Source: Armatimonadetes bacterium UBA5419 (GTDB taxonomy: Bacteria > Armatimonadota > UBA10988). Taken from it: a stretch of 6,360 nucleotides of DNA. Positions within the stretch are counted from its first letter, which is position 1. Each line of letters opens with the position of its first letter. The translations under genes and the position numbers were made by a program. The stretch is from the NCBI GenBank assembly GCA_002409445.1, contig DHNJ01000313.1, positions 1 through 6,360 on the forward strand, read 5' to 3'. Below the pieces are notes generated by a model, which worked only from the letters and a program-made list of their open reading frames with translations, did not search any database and was not told where the DNA came from. This document shows positions 1 through 5,748 of this stretch, piece by piece.

Positions 1-1
1 G

Positions 2-994
2 GTGCCCGCGCCGGCGCCCGCGCCGGCCGTGCCGGGCTGGCCGTTCGCCCAGGAGTCGGCCGTGAGCCAGCAGATCGCCGCCGCGGTCGGCTTGCGCCTG
101 GCCGCCGAGGGTGACGCCGCGCCGCGCCGGGTTGTCGACCTGGGCGGCGGGCAGCAGCTCGAGTTCGTGCTGATCCCCGCCGGCGAGTTCGTCATGGGCA
201 GCACGACGGGCGCCCGCGACGAGCAGCCCGCGACCCGCGTGCGCATCGAGCGGCCCTTCTGGATGAGCGTGACCGAGGTCACCAACGGCCAGTTCCGCCG
301 CTTCATGCCCGCCCACGACAGCGGGTTCATCGACCAGCAGCACAAGGACCACACGCTGCCGGGCTACCCGGCCAACCAGGACGACGCGCCGGCGATCCGC
401 GTGCCGTGGGTCCAGGCCAATGACTTCACCGCCTGGCTCAGCGCGCAGCACGGCGTCGTCGCCGCGCTGCCGACCGAGGCCCAGTGGGAGTGGGCCGCGC
501 GCGCCGGGACCGACACGCCGTTCTGGTACGGCGGGCTCGATACCGACTTCAGCCAGCTGGCCAACCTCGCCGACCAGAACATCAAGCTGTTCGCCGTCGA
601 CGGGGTCAACCCGCAGCCAGTCGCCAACCCGCACCCGATCTTCCAGGACTTCGTGCCCAAGGACGCACGGTTCAACGACGGCTATATGATCCACGCCCCC
701 GCGGGCACCTTCGCGGCTAACCCCTGGGGCCTGCGCGACATGCACGGCAACGTCTGGGAGTGGACGCGCTCGGACTACGCGGCGTACCCGTACGTGGATG
801 ACGACGGCCGCAACGAGCCGAACCTCGGCGGGCGCAAGGTGGTCCGCGGCGGCAGCTGGCGCGAGCGGCCGTTCCGCGCGACCAGTTCGTTCCGCCTCGG
901 TTACTACACCTACCAGCCCGTCTGGGACGTCGGCTTCCGCGTGATCCTCGAAGCCGACACCTCCAGCCTCGGGGCCATCGCCGCCGTCCGGTGA
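2..994 (+). CDS. SUMF1/formylglycine-generating-enzyme-like domain protein, 5' end outside window
   Basis: The visible 330 residues carry an FGE-sulfatase (SUMF1) fold from about residue 52 to 317. Family landmarks are IPAGEFVMGS (58-67), the VTEVTNGQF block (90-98), LPTEAQWEWAARAG (157-170), NPWGLRDMHGNVWEW (240-254), VVRGGSW (280-286) and GFRV (311-314). True formylglycine-generating enzymes use a cysteine pair after the RGGSW motif to bind copper and oxidise a sulfatase cysteine. Here that stretch reads RGGSW-RERPFRATSSFRLG, and the visible protein has no cysteine, so sulfatase activation is unlikely; a binding or structural role, or another SUMF1-fold chemistry, is more likely. Residues 2-9 are an Ala-Pro linker starting at the window edge. 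The GTG at position 2 is therefore probably internal and the true N-terminus lies upstream, where a signal peptide or partner domain could sit. The stop overlaps the start of the permease gene by four bases, implying one operon. Confidence 0.88.
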   Translation: MPAPAPAPAVPGWPFAQESAVSQQIAAAVGLRLAAEGDAAPRRVVDLGGGQQLEFVLIPAGEFVMGSTTGARDEQPATRVRIERPFWMSVTEVTNGQFRRFMPAHDSGFIDQQHKDHTLPGYPANQDDAPAIRVPWVQANDFTAWLSAQHGVVAALPTEAQWEWAARAGTDTPFWYGGLDTDFSQLANLADQNIKLFAVDGVNPQPVANPHPIFQDFVPKDARFNDGYMIHAPAGTFAANPWGLRDMHGNVWEWTRSDYAAYPYVDDDGRNEPNLGGRKVVRGGSWRERPFRATSSFRLGYYTYQPVWDVGFRVILEADTSSLGAIAAVR

Positions 995-2136
995 ATCAGC
1001 ACCCCGCTAGCCCGCGCCGGACGTTCCCCCGCGTCCGGCGCGGGTCGTCGGTTTGGCGCCCCCTACTCGCCGACCGCTACCTGCTCGAGGAGGTCCTCGT
1101 CCCCTTCGTCATCGGGCTCCAGGTTATCCTCGTCCCGCTGCTTGCCGATAGCCTCTACTATCTGATGCGCATGGTCCTCGTGCACCACGTCGACTGGCGC
1201 ACCGTCGGCCGCCTGCTGCTCTTCCTCACCCCCCAGATGCTCGCCACCGCCTTCCCCCTGGCGACCATCCTCGCCGTCTCGCTCGGGGTCGGCCGGCTCG
1301 CGCGCGAGGGCGAATGGACCGCGCTGCGGCTCAGCGGGTGGTCGCTCTGGCGGCTGGTCGTGCCGTTCGTCGTCTTCGGTGCCCTGGCCAGCGTGGGCCA
1401 ATGGGTCATCGGCGAATACCTCGCGCCGCGCGCCAACGCCGAGTTCGGCCGCCTGGTCACCCGCATCAGCCTCAGCCGGCCCGCCGCCGCGCTGCCGCCG
1501 AAGACCTGGACCAGCCCGCTGGGCAGCGGCTGGTCGCTGTACGTCAACGCCATCGACGAGACCAGCGGCGAGCTGCAGGGCCTGGTCATGTTCACCAACC
1601 TCGACAGCGACTACCCGACGCTGCTGGCCGCGCGCACCGCCCGCTACACGGAGGGCCGCCTGGAGCTGGCCGGCGTCGTGCGGCATGTCTGGCGGCCGGA
1701 CGGCACGATCGAACGTGAGGGTGCCAGCCAGCGCGCGCTGTTCCCCGTCGAGGCGCTGGTCGACGCCACCTTCGCCGACCTCCCCCGCATGCCCGACACC
1801 CGCTCGGCGGCCGACCTGCGCCTGTCGCTCGAGGCCGAGGGCTATGAGGCGCGCGACACGCGCATCGACCTCCACCGCCGCTACGCCGCGCCGCTCAGCT
1901 GCCTGGTCCTGGCCCTGCTCTGCGTGCCACTGAACGCCGCCGGCGGCCGCCGGTCGGGCTTCCTAGGGCTGCTGATCGCCGCGGTCCTGGTCGTGGTCTA
2001 CTTCCTCACCCAGCAGCTGTTCGTCTCGATTGCCCGCAACGGCAACCTCGACCCGCTGCCCGCCCTGGGCCCGTGGCTGCAGAACGTGCTGTTCGTCGCC
2101 GCCGCGCTGGTCCTGCTCTGGCGCCAGCGCCGCTAG
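991..2136 (+). CDS. LptF/LptG-family permease (YjgP/YjgQ)
   Basis: This 381-residue protein matches the LptF/LptG family, inner-membrane subunits of the Lpt ABC transporter that works with LptB2 and LptC to extract lipopolysaccharide and pass it across the periplasm. The architecture fits: three N-terminal membrane segments (about 35-56, 73-100, 121-143), a periplasmic beta-jellyroll region (about 150-260), then three C-terminal segments (about 298-316, 323-345, 361-377). The GVGRLAREGEWTALRLSG block (99-116) after the second segment matches the cytoplasmic coupling region of the family. EYLAPRANAEF (142-152) and RRYAAPLSCLVLALLCVPL (296-314) are also typical. Length is normal. GTG at 991 is the only plausible start before the first membrane helix; it lies in GTGA with the upstream stop and has no clear Shine-Dalgarno, so translation is probably coupled. 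LptF cannot be told from LptG here, so no symbol is given. No second permease gene follows; any partner must be elsewhere. Confidence 0.9.
   Translation: MNQHPASPRRTFPRVRRGSSVWRPLLADRYLLEEVLVPFVIGLQVILVPLLADSLYYLMRMVLVHHVDWRTVGRLLLFLTPQMLATAFPLATILAVSLGVGRLAREGEWTALRLSGWSLWRLVVPFVVFGALASVGQWVIGEYLAPRANAEFGRLVTRISLSRPAAALPPKTWTSPLGSGWSLYVNAIDETSGELQGLVMFTNLDSDYPTLLAARTARYTEGRLELAGVVRHVWRPDGTIEREGASQRALFPVEALVDATFADLPRMPDTRSAADLRLSLEAEGYEARDTRIDLHRRYAAPLSCLVLALLCVPLNAAGGRRSGFLGLLIAAVLVVVYFLTQQLFVSIARNGNLDPLPALGPWLQNVLFVAAALVLLWRQRR
2104..2130. terminator. GC-rich hairpin before the shared stop codons (weak terminator candidate)
   Basis: GCGCTGG (2104-2110) and CCAGCGC (2124-2130) are perfect 7-base inverted arms around a 13-base loop, inside the last codons of the permease and just before the interlocked CTAG stops at 2133-2136. 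A hairpin here could end transcripts from either side, as there is no intergenic space. No T-run follows, and such arms arise by chance in GC-rich coding DNA. Confidence 0.2.
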
Positions 2137-3101
2137 CCGAGGCTGCGATCGAGGTCGGCGGTCGGCTCCTCCGGCTCGTCCAGGCAGTGCAGGCCCGCCT
2201 CGTCCGGGTCGAAGTTAACGGGGAAGCGCGTCGGCTGCCAGCCGCTGCGCGTGTACGAAGCGTCGGTCAGGTCGGCGCCCTCGAGGTTGGCGCCGCGCAG
2301 GTCGGTGTAGGCCAGGTCAGCGCCCGCCATCTGCGCGCCGGCCAGGTTGCAGCCGCGCAGGTTGCAGCGGGTCAGCGTCGCCCCACGCAGGTCCGCCCGC
2401 TGCAGGTCCGCCCCGCTCAGGTCGACGTAGACCAGCGCCAGGTTGCGCAGGTCGCGGCCGATGCCACCGCGGCTCAGCAGATCGACCACCAGCGCCCAGC
2501 GGGGCGACCAGCGCGTGCCCTCGTCGGCGCTGACGCCGTGCAGCTTGGCTTCGTTTAGCGTGGCCTCGGTCAGGTCGGCGCCGCGCAGGTCGGCGTCGGT
2601 CAGGTCCGCGGCGCGTAGCTCCGCCGCCCGCAGGTCCGCGCCGCGCAGGTCGGCCCCGCAAAGCCGCACGCCGCCGAGGTTCGCACCGGCCAGGTCCGCG
2701 CCGACCAGCGACGCCCCCTCGCCGCCCGCATTGATCAGCCCCCAGACCAGCCGCCACTTCGGCGCCAAGCTGGTCAGCTCGTCCAGCCGCGTCCCGAGCC
2801 AGCCTGCCCCGTCGAGCTGCGCCGCGCCCAGGTCTGCCCCGCGCAGGTCGGCGCCGGCCAACAGCGCGCCGCGCAGGTCCGCCTCGTACAGACCCGCACC
2901 GCGCAAGTTTGCCTCGCTTAGATTGGCCTCACGCAGCCGTGCGCGGTACAGGTTTGCCCCCGACAAATCCGCGTGACTCAGCTTCGCCCCCGACAGGTCG
3001 GCCTCCGCCAGGTTGGCCTCGTGCAGGCGGACGCGGCGCAGGTCCAGCCAGCGCAGATCTGGCATCCGCGCCATGACCTCAGCCCGCGTCAGCTCCACCA
3101 T
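2133..3101 (-). CDS. Pentapeptide-repeat protein A (322 aa)
   Basis: The protein is built of A(D/N)LxX pentapeptides, expected to form a right-handed quadrilateral beta-helix. Central Leu/Met/aromatic residues recur every five positions at 21-106, then 132-187, then 218-283. Two linkers interrupt this: residues 107-131 (DELTSLAPKWRLVWGLINAG, positions 2709-2783) and 193-217 (DEGTRWSPRWALVVDLLSRG, positions 2451-2525). In both, the centre-to-centre spacing is 26 residues. A short lead-in (LTRAEVMARMPDLRWLDL, 4-21) precedes the first coil, and the C-terminus holds a TRFPVNFDPDEAG cap (291-303). No membrane segment or signal peptide is evident, so it is probably cytoplasmic. ATG at 3101 is preferred because a GGGTGG Shine-Dalgarno-like element lies six bases upstream; a TTG at 3104 is the alternative. 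The molecular role is unknown. It does not resemble a compact gyrase-protecting Qnr/MfpA protein, which lacks such linkers. Its stop overlaps that of the convergent permease gene. Confidence 0.92.
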   Translation of the reverse strand: MVELTRAEVMARMPDLRWLDLRRVRLHEANLAEADLSGAKLSHADLSGANLYRARLREANLSEANLRGAGLYEADLRGALLAGADLRGADLGAAQLDGAGWLGTRLDELTSLAPKWRLVWGLINAGGEGASLVGADLAGANLGGVRLCGADLRGADLRAAELRAADLTDADLRGADLTEATLNEAKLHGVSADEGTRWSPRWALVVDLLSRGGIGRDLRNLALVYVDLSGADLQRADLRGATLTRCNLRGCNLAGAQMAGADLAYTDLRGANLEGADLTDASYTRSGWQPTRFPVNFDPDEAGLHCLDEPEEPTADLDRSLG

Positions 3102-3107
3102 CAATTA

Positions 3108-3113
3108 CCACCC
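3108..3113 (-). promoter_or_regulatory. Shine-Dalgarno-like site for pentapeptide gene A
   Basis: The minus strand reads GGGTGG, then six bases (TAATTG), then ATG at 3101. This favours the ATG over the TTG one codon upstream, which would leave only three bases of spacing. The match to GGAGG is imperfect. Confidence 0.4.
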
Positions 3114-3193
3114 ATCAGGAGCCGCCTCACAGACGACCGGCAGCTATCTCTATGTTAACCGGTGTTGACCGCCGCCGCAGGATCATCGCCCGC

Positions 3194-3222
3194 TTGCCCC
3201 GCCCGCCTGCGTCGCCTATGGT
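3194..3222 (+). promoter_or_regulatory. Candidate sigma70-type promoter for the glycosyltransferase gene
   Basis: TTGCCC (3194-3199) and TATGGT (3217-3222) are separated by exactly 17 bases and match TTGACA/TATAAT at four of six positions each. The implied transcription start near 3229 gives a leader of about 17 bases that includes the GGAG at 3236-3239. The rest of the divergent region 3102-3245 holds an AT-richer patch (about 3143-3160) and an imperfect direct repeat GTTAACCG/GTTGACCG (about 3154-3171). I found no convincing promoter there for the leftward pentapeptide gene. Confidence 0.4.
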
Positions 3223-3235
3223 TGGGGCAGCCGAC

Positions 3236-3239
3236 GGAG
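3236..3239 (+). promoter_or_regulatory. Shine-Dalgarno site deciding the glycosyltransferase start
   Basis: GGAG lies six bases before ATG 3246, ideal spacing. The upstream in-frame GTG at 3162 has no such site and would add 28 residues of Ala/Pro/Arg-rich sequence unlike a GT2 N-terminus. Confidence 0.6.
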
Positions 3240-3245
3240 CCGGGC

Positions 3246-4103
3246 ATGCTTTCCCTGATAGTTCTCTGCTGCAACAAGGTTGATTACTCGGCGCTGCTGC
3301 TCGAGAGCCTCCTGGCCACCGAGTACCGGCCGCTCGAGTTCTGCCTGGTCGACAACGGCTCGACCGACGAGACGCCCCAGATGCTCGTCGAGTTCGCCGC
3401 GCGCGCCAAGGCCGCGGGCCACGGGGTGAAGGTGCTGACCTTCGCCGAGAACATCGGCGCGATCCGTGGGCGCAACGAGGCGATGCAGGTCGCCGACGGC
3501 CGCTGGTTCGCCTTCCTCGACAACGACACCATCGTCCGCGACCGCGACTGGGCCACGCGGCTGATCGCGCGGCTGGAGGCCGAGGACGACCTGGGCATCG
3601 TCTCGCCCAAGCTCGTCTTCCCCTGGGAGCCCTACGACATCGAGTTCTGCGGCATCGAGATCACCGAGGGCGGCCGCCCGGTCTACGTCAACCGCGGCGC
3701 CCCCATCGACCACCCGGCCTGCAACGTCTACCGCGACTACCCCTGCCTGATCTCGGCCTGCATCGTCTTCCGCCGCCGGCTGTACGACGAGCTGGGCGGC
3801 CTCGACGAGGTCTACAGCCCCGTCCAGTTCGAAGACCTCGACTTCTGCTACCGCGCCCGCGCCGCCGGCTGGCGCTGCGCGGTCGACCCCAGCGTCGAGA
3901 TGTACCACTGGGAACACACCACCACCGCCGGCACCTCGACCATCCCCTTCGAGCTGGTCACCCTGCGCAACGGCCGCACCTTCAAGAAGCGCTGGGACGC
4001 CGAACTCGCCGCCGACGCCATCCTCCCCAACGAAGCCGCCCAATGGCTCCAAATCCAGCGCTACAACTACGGCGAAGTCCCCAACCCGCCGTTCCGGCGG
4101 TAG
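3246..4103 (+). CDS. Family 2 glycosyltransferase (GT-A fold)
   Basis: This 285-residue protein starts directly with the GT2 nucleotide-binding strand, LSLIVLCCNK (2-11), and continues with LVDNGSTDET (34-43), where Asp36 and Asp41 are the usual sugar-nucleotide contacts. GAIRGRNEAM (71-80) and the DND form of the metal-binding DXD motif (FLDNDTIVRD, 90-99) follow. FEDLDFCYRARAAGW (195-209) contains the ED acceptor-site pair with the typical downstream D and R, and MYHWEH (219-224) supplies the late conserved histidines. There is no membrane segment, so it is a soluble or peripheral cytoplasmic enzyme. It should transfer a sugar from a nucleotide donor, probably to a lipid-linked or polysaccharide acceptor. 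The overall look is of the rhamnosyltransferase/WbbL-like branch, but donor and acceptor cannot be read from sequence. It stands alone between two leftward pentapeptide genes, with its own promoter candidate, and ends 19 bases from the convergent gene B stop. The ATG 3246 start is supported by GGAG and by the family's normal N-terminus. Confidence 0.92.
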   Translation: MLSLIVLCCNKVDYSALLLESLLATEYRPLEFCLVDNGSTDETPQMLVEFAARAKAAGHGVKVLTFAENIGAIRGRNEAMQVADGRWFAFLDNDTIVRDRDWATRLIARLEAEDDLGIVSPKLVFPWEPYDIEFCGIEITEGGRPVYVNRGAPIDHPACNVYRDYPCLISACIVFRRRLYDELGGLDEVYSPVQFEDLDFCYRARAAGWRCAVDPSVEMYHWEHTTTAGTSTIPFELVTLRNGRTFKKRWDAELAADAILPNEAAQWLQIQRYNYGEVPNPPFRR

Positions 4104-4105
4104 AC

Positions 4106-4119
4106 GCGACGCTGGTCGC
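4106..4119. terminator. Short perfect hairpin between convergent stops (weak)
   Basis: GCGAC (4106-4110), loop GCTG, GTCGC (4115-4119) sits in the 19-base gap between the glycosyltransferase stop and the stop of pentapeptide gene B. It is symmetric, so it could act on both strands. The stem is only five base pairs and no T-run follows either side. Confidence 0.22.
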
Positions 4120-4122
4120 CCG

Positions 4123-5505
4123 CTAGTCTGCCGCGTTGTCCTCGCCGGCGACGAAGACCATGCCCGCGACGGCCGGGTCGAAGTCGGCGGCGAGAGTGGT
4201 CGCCTGGTATTGGCTGTGGCCGTAGAGGGCGCCGGTGAGGTTGGCGCCGGTCAGCACGGCGCCGGAGAGGTCGGCCCCGCACAGGTCGGCGCAGCGGAGA
4301 TCGGCATTGGTCAGGTCGGCGGCGATCAGGTCGGCATCGACGAGGAACGCGCGTCGGAGGGTGCTCGACGTCAGGTCGGCACGCGTCAGGTCAGCGGCCG
4401 ACAGGTCGCCGTCGCGCAGGTCGGCCTGACCCAGCCGCGCCTGGCCCAGTTCGGACTCCCGCATGGACACGCCTGCCAGCACGGCAGCGGTCAGGTCCGC
4501 GCGGCGGACGTCCACCAGGTCGAGGCAGGCACCGGCCAGATTCCAGCCAGCGAGCGACGCGCCAAACAAGGTGAAGCCGGCCTCAAGCTTGTCGACCCAG
4601 TGGTTCCGGTTCACCAGGTAGCATGCCTGCTGGGGCTCGGCGTCGAGCCGCGTCGCGTCGTCGACACGCACCCCGCGCCAGCTCGCGCCCAGCAGCTGCG
4701 CGCCGCGCAGATCGGCGACACTGAGGTCCGCGTTGTCCAGCGTCGCCCGCCGCAGGTCAGCCTCACGAAGGTCGGCGCCCGCCAGCTTGATGTACCGCAA
4801 GCAAGCGTCGGCCAGGTCCGCGCCGCGCAGATCGGCCCCTTCGCCGCCCTGGGCGATCTGCCAGACGCGGCGCCACTTCGGCTCGAGCACCGTCGACTCG
4901 TCCAGCGCGACCTCGCGCCAATCCACCTGCCGCAGGTCGGCGGCCTCCAGGTTGTACCCGCGCAGATCCGCCCCCGTCAGCCGCGCACCGCGCAGGTCGA
5001 CCCCACGCAGGTCCTTGGTCTCGTGCGTGCCGTTGACCAAGGCCCAGACCAGCCGCGCCTTGTCCGCCAGCGTCGTCGTCTCGTCCACGATCGCCGTGCG
5101 CCAGTCAACCCACTCCGTATCGGCCGCGGTCAGGTCCGCGCCACGCACGTCCGCGCGGTCCAGGATCGCCCCGCTCAGCCGGGTGATACTCAGGTCCGCC
5201 TCGCGCAGATCGCAACCGGTCAGGACCGCAGCGCGCAGGTTGCTTCCGCGTAGGCTCGCCCGCTGAAGGTTCGCCATCTCCAGGAAGGTGTCGGTCAGGT
5301 TTCGGTGGCTCAGGTCGATGCCCGCGGCCTCGGCGTGGCTGAGGAGGACGAAGGACAACCCGTACCGGGGCAGCCTGACCCCGCTCAGGCGCGAGCCGCG
5401 CATGTCCGTCCCGCGAAGGTCAACACGCGACAGATCCAGGCCGGACAGGTCTAGCCCTGCCAGCCGCTCCTTACGAGCTAAGACATCCTCCAAGGTCAGT
5501 GCCAT
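4123..5505 (-). CDS. Pentapeptide-repeat protein B (460 aa), relative of protein A
   Basis: This is a long pentapeptide solenoid in four blocks. Central residues fall on every fifth position at 20-140 (25 consecutive repeats, one with Ala), 166-201, 226-281 and 313-428. Three linkers separate the blocks: 141-165 (DETTTLADKARLVWALVNGT), 202-225 (DESTVLEPKWRRVWQIAQGG) and a diverged one at 282-308 (DDATRL then QACYLVN), each preceded by a Trp-Arg pair (135-136, 196-197, 276-277). The lead-in LTLEDVLARKERLAGLDL (3-20) and the C-terminal cap with FDPAVAGM (442-449) match protein A in position and pattern, so the two are paralogues. No signal peptide or membrane segment is seen. Start ATG 5505 has AGGAG eight bases upstream. 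Likely roles for such rods are protein scaffolding or nucleic-acid mimicry, but nothing here decides. It is monocistronic as far as visible, with 243 non-coding bases upstream and a convergent gene downstream. Confidence 0.93.
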   Translation of the reverse strand: MALTLEDVLARKERLAGLDLSGLDLSRVDLRGTDMRGSRLSGVRLPRYGLSFVLLSHAEAAGIDLSHRNLTDTFLEMANLQRASLRGSNLRAAVLTGCDLREADLSITRLSGAILDRADVRGADLTAADTEWVDWRTAIVDETTTLADKARLVWALVNGTHETKDLRGVDLRGARLTGADLRGYNLEAADLRQVDWREVALDESTVLEPKWRRVWQIAQGGEGADLRGADLADACLRYIKLAGADLREADLRRATLDNADLSVADLRGAQLLGASWRGVRVDDATRLDAEPQQACYLVNRNHWVDKLEAGFTLFGASLAGWNLAGACLDLVDVRRADLTAAVLAGVSMRESELGQARLGQADLRDGDLSAADLTRADLTSSTLRRAFLVDADLIAADLTNADLRCADLCGADLSGAVLTGANLTGALYGHSQYQATTLAADFDPAVAGMVFVAGEDNAAD

Positions 5506-5513
5506 CTGGCCTA

Positions 5514-5518
5514 CTCCT
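5514..5518 (-). promoter_or_regulatory. Shine-Dalgarno site of pentapeptide gene B
   Basis: The minus strand reads AGGAG eight bases before ATG 5505, a strong site that fixes this start. Confidence 0.65.
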
Positions 5519-5588
5519 GCCCGGGGCCGCGCCGCGCCGCGCCGCTCTGACTGGCCACACGGTCGGCAACGTATACTACAGCATAAAT

Positions 5589-5617
5589 ACCGTAAGCCTT
5601 TTCATTGAACCTTGCAA
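5589..5617 (-). promoter_or_regulatory. Candidate promoter for pentapeptide gene B
   Basis: On the minus strand TTGCAA (5617-5612) is followed after 17 bases by TACGGT (5594-5589), which keeps the critical T, A and final T of the -10 element. It lies in the AT-richest patch of the window (about 5570-5620). A start near 5582 would give a leader of about 76 bases. The layout resembles the TTGCCC-17-TATGGT element proposed for the glycosyltransferase. Confidence 0.35.
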
Positions 5618-5633
5618 CAACGCAGTGCAACTG

Positions 5634-5664
5634 CAGCAACCGACCAGATTCAGACCGGTTGTTG
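5634..5664. repeat. Nine-base inverted repeat upstream of pentapeptide gene B
   Basis: CAGCAACCG (5634-5642) and CGGTTGTTG (5656-5664) pair at eight of nine positions around a 13-base spacer. The repeat sits 17 bases upstream of the proposed -35 element of gene B and about 85 bases past the ABC ATPase stop. It could be a regulator binding site or part of a 3' hairpin of the ATPase transcript; no T-run follows, so an operator reading is slightly preferred. Confidence 0.35.
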
Positions 5665-5699
5665 GCCGGACTCGGATAACCCGCTCCCGGGCGCGCAGA

Positions 5700-5713
5700 C
5701 GCACGGCAGTGCG
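5700..5713 (-). terminator. Small hairpin after the ABC ATPase gene (weak)
   Basis: CGCAC (5700-5704) and GTGCG (5709-5713) form a perfect 5-base stem with a 4-base loop, about 35 bases past the ATPase stop codon. There is no T-run, so termination by this element alone is doubtful. Confidence 0.18.
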
Positions 5714-5748
5714 CAGCCGAACACGGGGCTGGGCACTCGTGGCGCGGC

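Noticed and set aside
1063..1875. Long minus-strand open frame antisense to the permease
   Set aside because: Low-complexity composition typical of shadow frames in GC-rich genes; the plus strand encodes a clear membrane protein.
2133..3101. Periodic CGCAGGTC-like direct repeats resembling a repeat array or CRISPR
   Set aside because: Spacing is in multiples of 15 bases and in frame with the ADLRG pentapeptide; no unique spacers or leader. This is protein-coding repetition.
3162..3245. N-terminal extension of the glycosyltransferase from GTG 3162
   Set aside because: No ribosome site, composition unlike the family N-terminus, and the likely promoter lies within it; ATG 3246 with GGAG is far better.
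3216..4052. Long minus-strand open frame antisense to the glycosyltransferase
   Set aside because: No domain signature; the plus strand has all GT2 motifs.
4210..5253. Long plus-strand open frame rich in QVG/AQVG repeats, antisense to gene B
   Set aside because: It is the complement of the pentapeptide codons (CAGGTCGGC-type), so its repetitiveness is inherited. No Shine-Dalgarno or recognisable domain, and the minus-strand frame has clear family features.
2133..5505. Qnr/MfpA-type gyrase-protection (quinolone resistance) function for the pentapeptide proteins
   Set aside because: Length, several KWR linkers and the FDPxxAG cap differ from those compact proteins; pentapeptide repeats alone do not imply gyrase binding.
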